This document shows positions 1 to 10,400 of a stretch of 53,685 bases of DNA, piece after piece (within the stretch, counting starts at the first letter, position 1; each line of letters starts with the position of its first letter). Origin of the DNA: Shimazuella kribbensis DSM 45090. Its GTDB lineage: Bacteria; Bacillota; Bacilli; Thermoactinomycetales; Thermoactinomycetaceae. The stretch spans positions 425,700-479,384 of the forward strand of contig NZ_ATZF01000002.1 in NCBI RefSeq assembly GCF_000428065.1, in the 5' to 3' direction. The notes beneath the pieces were generated by a model. That model was not told the origin of the DNA, searched no databases, and was given only the letters and a program-made list of their open reading frames with translations. The translations under genes and the position numbers were made by a program.

Positions 1-11
1 CCCCCCCCCCC
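1..11. other. Run of 11 C residues at the window edge
   Basis: The first eleven bases are all C, in otherwise AT-rich DNA. The run sits at the very edge of the window, so it is more likely an assembly or contig-end artefact than a biological tract, but this cannot be decided from one window. Confidence 0.5.
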
Positions 12-15
12 GTTC

Positions 16-47
16 AGACTATCCATTTTATGGATAGTCTTTTTGTA
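16..47 (+). terminator. Rho-independent terminator
   Basis: A ten-base-pair stem (AGACTATCCA pairing with TGGATAGTCT) with a five-base loop is followed by a run of five T. It would end transcription of a plus-strand gene lying before the window. Confidence 0.7.
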
Positions 48-120
48 TTTCAAACTATCATTGGTATGGATTTGAATTTCTTTCATTAAAAAACCAATTT
101 GTCATGGTTAAGAAACAAAT

Positions 121-156
121 AGCCCTGAACAACAGAAAAGTCATTCAGGGCTATTT
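121..156. terminator. Terminator after the cell-wall amidase
   Basis: AGCCCTGAA pairs with TTCAGGGCT across a 14-base loop, with T-rich sequence on the plus side and A/T-rich sequence on the other. It lies directly after the stop codon of the minus-strand amidase, so it is probably that gene's terminator and may work in both directions. Confidence 0.6.
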
Positions 157-846
157 TTACGAACTTGGTGGATACATATCGTTAAGCGTTTTTTGTAACA
201 AACGAAGATCAAATCCACGCTTTAGCAATAAAACACAATTTGCATTTGCTTCCATAGCCCAAGTTATTTTTTCATGTATTTCACTCGGATGTTTGCTACT
301 ACGTATACCAATCAACTGGTAATCTTTAAAATAGGATAGATCATACATGTTTTCTACCACATCGTCACTCTCCAAATTCACTTGATTAATAAATGCATTC
401 CAACCATTTGCTCGTAGTTTTCGCGGACAATCTTTTCCACTCCATTTATGATGTTGAACCACGTTATTAAGCGGAATTTTATGTTTGTTCATCAAAAGCT
501 TCGCAAGCCATGCTGCATTTTCTTTTGCTTTTTCAAAGTTTCCATCTTGATTTACACAAATCTCAATGGAAAGACTTTTTCGATTTCCCGTTCCATTTGT
601 CCCATCTCCTGCATGCCACGCTACTTCATTATCCGGAATAGACTGCCATATTTCATGATCATCTACGGTATAGTGCCAACTAGCATTTCTACTATTCCCA
701 GATACTTGTAATCGGGCATGGGCATCTGCATCTGCACCTCTATTTGTGTTATCTGTTTCATGAATGGTGATATAGATCGGGTCTAAAGCAAGCCCTGGTC
801 TCGTTTCTTTGTTATTAGCAGGTATAAGCTTTTGTTTGATCTCCAT
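157..846 (-). CDS. N-acetylmuramoyl-L-alanine amidase (Amidase_2 family, CwlA/XlyA-like)
   Basis: This 229-residue protein should cut the amide bond between N-acetylmuramic acid and L-alanine in peptidoglycan. The first 155 or so residues carry the Amidase_2 pattern: ITIHETDNT near the start (first zinc histidine), a WHYTVDD and WHAGDG segment, and VQHHKWSGKDCPRKL near residues 130-145 with the later zinc ligands. The next 70 residues do not match a wall-binding repeat that I recognise. There is no signal peptide, as in the phage-type and prophage-type enzymes CwlA and XlyA, which usually need a holin or lysis for release. The start is supported by AAAGGAG about ten bases upstream. No holin or other phage gene is recognisable next to it, so it may be a stand-alone lysin remnant or a housekeeping hydrolase. 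Confidence 0.88.
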   Translation of the reverse strand: MEIKQKLIPANNKETRPGLALDPIYITIHETDNTNRGADADAHARLQVSGNSRNASWHYTVDDHEIWQSIPDNEVAWHAGDGTNGTGNRKSLSIEICVNQDGNFEKAKENAAWLAKLLMNKHKIPLNNVVQHHKWSGKDCPRKLRANGWNAFINQVNLESDDVVENMYDLSYFKDYQLIGIRSSKHPSEIHEKITWAMEANANCVLLLKRGFDLRLLQKTLNDMYPPSS

Positions 847-1201
847 TCTTCTCTACTCCTTTCTCCCTACTATGATAGATTTTAGAAACGGCCCTAGGAA
901 CGGCATTTATGTACTTCCATATATTTGGGAAAAGCCTTTCTTTACTAGGTGATTTTTGAGTATCCCGCTTTGGCTTTTTGGTGATCTCACTATGATTTGG
1001 GTCAAAACTGATCTGCCTCTCTTGAAATAAGAGACAATCATCAACTAATCCAAACAGGCATCTATTACTACATTGTCATCCCGTGTATGCATCCTCGTTA
1101 CTCTGAGAATTCACCCAAAGTGCAATTTTAACCCATTGAACCGTCGGTTTTGCGCCTTTCTTATCTTTCTTACTTTTGTATCTTTCCAGAGTAAAACACA
1201 A
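815..1201 (-). pseudogene. Possible decayed coding sequence upstream of the amidase
   Basis: One minus-strand frame stays open over this stretch apart from a single TGA at 1076-1078, and it runs 31 bases into the start of the amidase gene. The reading includes lysine-rich parts such as YKSKKDKKGAKPTVQWVKIA and later DPNHSEITKKPKRDTQKS. The overlap with the next gene and the coding-like composition suggest a former small gene of the same operon. There is no good start site and I recognise no family, so it could also be chance. Apart from this frame, the 646-base gap between the amidase and the NRPS shows nothing that I can support. Confidence 0.2.
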
Positions 1202-1492
1202 GGAAAAGAGGATGGTGGATCAATTCGGGACTAACTATATAACCTATATACAAAGTACTGGGCATGTTTCCACGATTATTTTTTATCCTCGTTTCTATCG
1301 ACTATCCAGACCTACTTATTTTTATTTTCCATTTTTTGTTTTTTATTACAATAAATAAATAAATTTAGAAAATATGAACGTTTAAAGTCTAATATGGAAT
1401 AATTTCAGTAATTTCATGTTTTTCAAAGATATTGATAGTATAATTGGATGAAATTCTCTTCAGAGGAACTTCATATGAAAGGATTGTAAAAT

Positions 1493-4400
1493 ATGACAAG
1501 GAAAATATACCCATTAAATGAAGCACAAAAAGGAATTTGGCATCTAGAAGTCTTTTTTCCACATACGAGTGTATCCAATATAGCAGGACGAACAAAATTG
1601 GATTACTTTAATATGTATCAGCTACAAGAAGCTGTTCGTATCTATATGAGGCATCATGATATTTTACGAACTCGCCTTACAACACAAACCGGAAAAGAAC
1701 CTGTTCAATACATAGCTAATGATGAACTTTACGAACTATCCATTCATGATTTAAGCAATTATTCCAACGAAGAGGTAGAAGACTGGTTTCAAAATCAAAC
1801 CCAGATACCCTTCACTCTCTTCGATTCAGCCCTAATTGAATTTGCAGCAGTTATCCAAAAGGAGCGTTTTTATCTTTATGTAAAATGCCATCATATTCTC
1901 TTAGACGGTATTTCTCTTGATTTGGTAGTTCACAAAGTAAAAAACATTTATCAAAACTTGTTAAAGAGAACACAAATAGATATAGACGAAAATAAAACGA
2001 TAGATACCTATCTCGAACGTGATAAAAGATACCAACAAACTATACGCTATCAAAAAGACGAACAGTTTTGGCTGGAAGAATTGGCATCTATTCCAGATGA
2101 TATTATCAATCAAGCTGACATTTTATACACCAAAAGCCTAAAAGCAAGTCGGAAAGAATTTGTTTTCACTCCTGATATGAAACAAAAAATCGAAAAGTTT
2201 TGTAGTATCTATGGGATTAGTCCTTATACTTTATTTATGTCTGCTCTTTTTTACTATTTTGCAAGAATGAATAATACAAATGAGACGATTTTGGGAACTT
2301 ACTTTGGGAATCGCCAGAAAAGTGAACGTGGAGATTTGGGAATGTTCTTAAATACTGTACCTTTCTATATCCAATTTGATGAAACATCTACGGTGCTAGA
2401 TTTGATCCGTAACGTCAATCGCAAGCAAATGAAATTGCTACGTCATCAAAAGTTCCCCTATCACCATGCATTGGACAAAAAAGAAAAAACTAGTCCTGGT
2501 ATCAAACAAATCTTTACGATGGGTGTGGAATATCAAGAAGTTGTCTCTGATCAATCAGACATCTATTTTAGTGGGTATGACTTTCATACGATCAATTTTC
2601 ATTTAAAGAAAATGATTTCGAAAGATCAATTAACACTTATCATGGATTATCGCAATGAGCTGTTTTCCCCCTCAGATATAGAAGTAATAATGGATCGATT
2701 GCTTGTACTTTTAACCGCGATGATTACATCACCAGAACAACCACTTACTCAACTATCTATTTGCTCAACCAAGGAAGAAGCTTTTCTGATCCATGAATTA
2801 AATGATACTCAGATCGATCTTCCATCTGTAGCAACTATTCATGGTCTCTTTGAAACAATTGCACAAGCATCACCTGATCATCCAGCCGTTATTACACCTC
2901 AAGTAGAACTAACCTATGAAATGCTAAATAAACGTGCAAATCAGTTAGCCCATTATCTCCGAAATCAAAGAGTAAAACCAGATGACCGTGTTGGTCTGTG
3001 TATGGATTCCTCTATTGAACGCATCATTGCAATTCTTGCCGTTCTTAAATCGGGTTGTGCATATGTGCCGATCAGTACTGACTATCCTAAACAGCGCATT
3101 CAATATATGTTAGAAGACAGTCGTGCTATTTTTGTACTCAGTCAAAGCTCCATCATACAAAAATTTAAAGATGACACAAATCAAGACACTCCATGGTTAG
3201 ATGTAGATCAGTTGGATATCACAAATGAATGTACGAATAATCCCTTGTCCATCAATAAAAATACAGATTTGGCTTATATTATCTATACTTCAGGTACTAC
3301 AGGTAAACCAAAAGGAGTAATGGAAGAACACATCGGATTGATAAATGCAACTATGCATTATCAGAATTTTTTCCAGATTAATCAGAATGATAAAGTAGGA
3401 CAATTCTTACAGTTTGCATTTGATGGTGCTACCAAAGATCTCTGCTTAAGTCTATTTAGCGGGACAACCTTATACCTTATTCCTGAAGAGGTTAAACATG
3501 ATTTTCGTGCTTTGGAGCAATTTGTCCACCATCATCAACTTACTTTCTTAGGATTGACACCATCCTATGCAAAACATGTAAACCCCCATGCAGTGCCCCA
3601 TGTACGTTATTTGATCTGTGGTGGTTCTGCTAGTTCTGGAGAGTTAGTAAGCAAATGGAAAGATCGATATGTTGTGTCTTATGGTCCATCTGAATCTACT
3701 GTGGTAACCAGCATGTACCATCCAAATAGTAATATTCAGTATCGTAATGTACCTATCGGAAAACCAATAGCAAACAAAAAAGTATATATTTTTAATCAGC
3801 ATCAACAATTGCAACCTATTGGCGTAGCTGGGGAACTATGTATCGGTGGAATAGGTTTGGCAAGAGGATATTTAGGAAGACTTGCATTAACGGAAGAAAA
3901 ATTCATTTCTAATCCTTATCTCCCTCATGAACGTATCTACCGTACAGGTGATCTGGTAAGAGTATTACCAGATGGAAACATGGAGTATCTGGGTCGAATG
4001 GATCAGCAAGTAAAAATCCGTGGATATCGAATAGAACCCGCAGAAATAGAAGCAACGTTCCGACTACATCCAGCAATAAATGACGTCGTGATACAGACTT
4101 GGACAGACAAATCCAGCGAAAACTACTTATGTGCTTATATCCTATACAAAAAAGTCATATCCCAAAGCCAATTACAATCCTTTTTAGCAGATCGATTACC
4201 ATCTTATATGATTCCAGATACCATGATGGGGATAAAGGAAATCCCATTAACTACAAATGGAAAAATAGATTATCCCTCTCTACCTAAACCACATACAGAT
4301 CGTGGAAGAAGTGAGTATTCTCCACCACAATCTGCTATGGAAAAAGAACTAGTCTCTCTTTGGGAAAAAGTGTTGAAAATCGATCGTATTGGAATCCATG

Positions 4401-7400
4401 ATTCCTTCTTTCATGTGGGTGGAAACTCACTTCATGCAATCCAATTGTTAACGCAACTGCAACAAAAATTTTCAACTCCTCTATCTAATCGCATGATTTT
4501 TGAGTATGCAACAATCCAGCGATTAGCAGCCTATTTAGATAGTTTGCAAACAGGTGATGAGCAAAAATTGCAACCCATTGCATATCAGGAATATTATCCT
4601 GTCTCACCCGCACAAAAAAGAATGTTTGTCTTACAACAAATGCAACCAGAAGCTATTCACTATAACATACCTGGAGGCATGGAAATAAAAGGATCGTTAG
4701 ATGTAGAGCGCTTAGAACAAGCTTTTCAACAACTCGTCCAACGGCACGAATCTCTGCGAACTTCCTTCCATGAAGTGAATGGTGAACTGGTACAAAAAAT
4801 CAATGGAGTTGGACAGGTAAACATAAAGCATGTAAACGGAACGAAGAAAGATATAAATGAAATTATGAGCTCATTTCTTCAGCCATTTTCGTTGACGGAA
4901 TCCCCACTATTGCGAGTCCAATTAGTTTATATTGAAGAAAATCACCATATCTTACTTGTGGATATGCACCATATGATCTCAGATGGATCATCTATTGATA
5001 TTATGCTTCACGAATTATCAGCTTTCTATAAAGATGAACAATTGGCGCCTCTTTCCATTCATTATAAAGATTACACTGCTTGGCAACGAGAATGGTTGGA
5101 TTCAGCAAATTGTGATAAACAAGAGAAATACTGGTTGAAGGAGTATTCCGATATCCCTGTTCTAGATTTATCAAAGGACCATCTTGCTACTCCACTGGCA
5201 CCTTATGAAGGAAATCGATTTACATTTTCATTGGGTAAAACATTACAAGATGGATTAAATCAGCTAACGATAGAGTTGAATTCAACCAAATATATGTTAT
5301 TATTAGCTGCTTTTAATCTACTACTTTACAAATACAGCAATCAATCCGCAATCGTGATTGGCACACCTGTAGCAGGTCGTTCTCATCCTGATTTACATTC
5401 GATGCTAGGAATGTTTGTTAACACAGTTGCAATACGTAATGAACTTACAGATGAAGACACCCTTCTCGGGTTTATCCAACGAGTCAAAAATAAATCGATG
5501 TCCGCGTTTGATCATGCAGACTATCCATTTGAAATGCTAGTAGAAAAACTAAAATTAGATCGTGATTTTAGTCAAAACCCATTATTTCAAGTTCTATTTA
5601 CGATGCAAAATTTTGGAGAACATTTACTGCAAATGGATGGACTACAGATAGATCTGCTCTCTGTCCGACCACCTGTTTCCAAATTTGACTTATCGTTAAC
5701 AGCAAACGAAAGCGAAAATGATATTGTCTGCCATTTTGATTACCAAACTAGTTTGTTCGAAGCAACTACCATGGAACGATTTGCCAAACATTTTCGTCAG
5801 ATTATTCATCAAATCATTCAATCACCGAACCAAACAGTAGGCAGCTTAGATATTTTGACACAGGTAGAAAAAACTCAACTTTTACATGGATGGAATCAAC
5901 CTGAGGCTGCATATCCAGCTGTTTCCCTTTCACAACTATTTGAGGAACAAGTCAAAGAAACTCCAAATAACATTGCTGTGGCTTTAGGCTCGGAAGAAAT
6001 GACATACCAAGAATTAGATGGAAAATCAAATCAATTGGCAAGAGAAATTCTAAGTTTTCCTTTGGAAAAAAATCCGGTCATTGGCATCATTATGGATCGT
6101 TCGTTAGATATGATCGTCAGTATCCTTGCAGTATTAAAAGCTGGAGGAGCATATTTGCCCATCGATCCTACGTATCCTACAGATCGCATTGAATACATGT
6201 TGAACGACAGCCAAGCGAACTTATTGATTGTGCCAAAACGATCATTTGTACCATCGTATTACCAAAAAGATCGAATCATATTAGAAGAGATAGTCCAAAC
6301 ACATAACCCAGCACATTTACCAAATATGTCTAAACCAGATGATCTCGCATACATCATTTACACCTCTGGTTCTACAGGGAAACCAAAAGGAGTTATGGTA
6401 GAACATCGGAATGTTGTTTCTTTGCTTTTTCCAGAAAAATCTTTGTATGATTTTTCTTCTTCTGATATTTGGACTTTTTTCCACTCCTATTGCTTCGATT
6501 TTTCGGTATGGGAGATGTATGGAGCATTGTTATTTGGCGGCAAGTTAATCATTGTCCCACAAGAAGTTGCAAGGGATTCTATGGCCTTTTTATCCTTGCT
6601 TTCTAAAGAAAAAGTAACGATTGTAAACCAAACACCAAGTTCATTCTATGCACTGACGGATGCCGCCTTACCAGCAGATAACATGGAACTCGCAATTCGA
6701 TATGTTATTTTTGGAGGAGAAGCGCTCAACCCATCCAAACTAGGTGGATGGACAAAAAAATATCCAGAAATTCAGTTTGTAAATATGTATGGTATTACCG
6801 AGACAACTGTACATGTTACCTATAAAAAACTGACATCGTTCGATATTGCTTCCAATCGTTCTGTCATTGGTCGTCCTATCCCTACCCTACAACTGTTTGT
6901 ATTGGATGCCCATCTTCAACCGGTACCAATTGGTGTAATTGGAGAATTATATGTCAGTGGATCTGGAGTAGCACGTGGATATTTACATCGACCAGAATTG
7001 ACTGATTCACGCTTTATCCAAAATCCATATGATCCTTTAAAACGTATGTACAAAACTGGTGATTTGGTGCGAAGATTGCAAGATGGAGATTTGGAATATA
7101 TGGGTAGATCAGACCAACAAGTAAAAATTCGAGGGCATCGTGTGGAGATCGGTGAAATTGAATCTGTCTTATTGCAACATGATCAAATCCATCATGTTGT
7201 GGTACAAAACTATCAAAATAACGAGGGCGAATCTTATTTGTGTTCGTATTTAGTTGGAGACAATATTAATACGACAGAAATAAAAACTTACTTAAATACT
7301 CGTTTACCAAAATACATGGTTCCTGCTTTTAGCATTTTGCTTGATTCCATTCCTTTAACGAAAAATGGAAAAGTCGACCATAAAGCACTTCCTAAGCCAG

Positions 7401-10400
7401 AGGATACTTTGATTCATCCCAATGATCAGCTATCGGCAACCACCGAAATGGAGAAAAAGCTTGTTCTACTATGGGAGAATATATTTTCCATGAAGGGAAT
7501 TGGAGTAAATCAAAACTTCTTTCACTTGGGTGGAAATTCACTGAATGCCATACGCTTGGTCAATCAAATTCAACAACATTTTTCGATCACATTACCAGTG
7601 CGGACCATTTTTGATCACAGCACGATTGCTGAACTAGCTACTCATTTGGAAAAAGAAGTGATATCCGATCATCTATCGATTCCAATTGCTCCAACCGCTA
7701 TATATCAGCCATTATCCTATTCACAACGTAGAATGTACTTCCTACAAGCGTTGGATCCACAATCGACCCATTACCACATCCCTGGCGGGATATGGTTAGA
7801 AGGTAAGATCGATGCAAATCGATTGGAAAAAGCTTTCTTGCAAATAATGGAGCGTCATGAAATTTTACGAACAACTTTTTTGCTAATACAAGGCGAACCT
7901 ATGCAGTACATTCACACTCAAATGAATTGGAAGCTAGAAAGGGACCAAGCGTTTGAAGCACAAATCCCAGACAAAATAACTAGTTTTTCTAAAGCCTTTT
8001 CCTTGGAAACAGGACCATTATTCCGAGCAAAACTGATCCAAGTTCATCCACAGAAACATCTACTACTATTCGATATACATCATATTGTATCGGACGGTGT
8101 TTCGATCGAATTACTTCTCCAAGAATTGATTGATCATTATCGTGGCAAAAACTTGGCACAACCCACCATTCAGTATAAAGATTATGCTGTATGGCAGAAT
8201 CAGCAATTTGATCAAAAAAAATTAGAAACACAAGAAGCATATTGGCTAGAAAATCTCAGCGACAAGTTACCTACATTGGATCTCCAAACAGATTTCTCAA
8301 GAACAAAAAAAGAAGACCTAGCTGGTGCCTCCATCTCTTTTGAACTCGACACAAAACTAGTCGAAAACATACAAAACTGGATGAAAAAATCAGGTTTTAC
8401 TTTATATATGTGTGGACTAGCTGCCTTCAATATATTGCTGTCCACCTACACTCGTCAATCTGACATATTGGTAGGTACTCCTGTATCTGGTAGAACACAT
8501 CCAGATTTGCAAAACATCATGGGACTATTTGTAAATACTATCGTATTGCGAAATCGTCCAGAAAGCCAAAAAACAATAGGTTCTTTCTTGCAAGAAGTAA
8601 AAGAACAGTCCTTACGAGCTTTCGAAAACCAAGATTACCCACTTGAGGCTTTAATCGATAAATTGCAAGTAGAAAGAGAAACTGGACGTAATCCCTTATT
8701 CGATACCATGTTTGGTGTACAAAACTTCAATAAACATGAATCCCTTGTAATTGATGGGATAAAAACGAGTGCTCTACCTGAGAAAACAAGCTATTCCAAG
8801 TTTGATCTATCTCTGTTTTTGTCCGAACAACAATCAAAAATAACGGGAACCATGCAATATCGTACTTCTCTATTTCAAAGAGAAACCATTGAACGTCTTA
8901 TCCAGCACTTTATGGTGATTCTTCAAAAATTGATCGATAAGCCAAATCAATGCATTGGCGAGTTGGATTTATTGTCTGATAGGGAGAAAAAACAAATTTT
9001 GAAAAAATGGAATCAAACAAAAGCAGATTATCCAAAACATCCCATTCATCTTCTTTTTGAAAACCAAGTAAAAAAGACTCCTTATCAAATCGCAGCCGTT
9101 TATGATCAGCAATCTATCACTTATAAAGCATTAAATGCTCGTGCCAATCAACTCGCATGGACATTACGGCAAAGAGGTATTGGTCCCAACGATCGAGTAG
9201 CATTTTTAACCAATCGATCTATCTCTGTACTAGTTGGCATTTTAGCAGTCTTAAAAGCAGGTGGAGCCTATGTTCCTATTGATCCTAAACATCCAATTGA
9301 TCGAATTCAGTACATGCTACAAGATTGTGGTGCAAAGTTGGTGATAGGAGAATCACTTGATGAGGAGCTTTCATTTATTATCAATGATCCTATTTGGATT
9401 GATCTGCAAGATGAGCAAAACTATCACCCTGACACATCCAATATATCAAATTGCACCCATATTACAGATTTGGCTTATATCATATATACTTCTGGAACTA
9501 CTGGTAATCCAAAAGGTGTAATGGTGGAGCATATTGGTATACCAAATCTCATTTGGCATCATCAACGGATGTTTCCTTACACTTCACAAGATCGAATTGC
9601 CCAATTTGCTAGTACATCCTTTGATGCTTCTGTTTTAGAAATATTCCATGCTTTGCTATCTGGTATGACACTCGTATTGATACCTGAAACGGTTTTACTA
9701 GATATCGATAAATTTCAGCAGTATGTTCATCAACATCATGTAACATATATACTCGTTCCTCCTGTATATGCACAGTACTTAGAGAAAGAAAAATTACCTC
9801 TCATACAAAAAATATTCGTAGGAGGAGAACAAAGTCCAAAAGAACTGGCAGAAAAATGGGCAGGAAAATTTGTAAATGCATATGGTCCAACAGAAACTAC
9901 GGTCGCTTCAACCAATTGGGTACATAGTGATTCAAAATCTGTATCTCGTCTTCCCATAGGAAAACCTATTGCAAATACCCAACTATATATTCTAAATAAA
10001 TCACTTCATCCTCTTCCAATAGGAGCTATTGGTGAATTGTATATCGGGGGAGATGGTTTAGCTAGGGGATACTGTAACCAGCATGATTTAACAGAAGAAA
10101 AATTTCTTTCTAATCCATTTATTCCAGGTGAGCGTATTTATAAGACTGGGGATTTGGCAAGATGGCTACCTGATGGAAATATCGAGTATATGGGTAGAGT
10201 CGATCAACAAGTAAAAATACGTGGTTTCCGCGTTGAATTAGGTGAAATAGAGTCTGTTTATAAACAATTTCCTACCATTAAACAGGCCAAAGTAATCAAC
10301 CAAATCGACGAACGAGGAGATACATATTTAATTGCTTTTGTTGTTGCAAGTGCTACTCTTGATCTACATGCCCTAAAAGAATTCATACAATCCAAACTAC

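Noticed and set aside
157-846. Amidase as evidence of a prophage
   Set aside because: No holin, portal, capsid, tail or integrase gene is seen beside it, so a single lysin-type gene is not enough to call a prophage.
1176-1358. 60-codon plus-strand frame before the NRPS
   Set aside because: It has poor composition (tyrosine/phenylalanine-rich read-through of AT-rich DNA), no convincing ribosome binding site at its start, and overlaps a better minus-strand coding-like frame.
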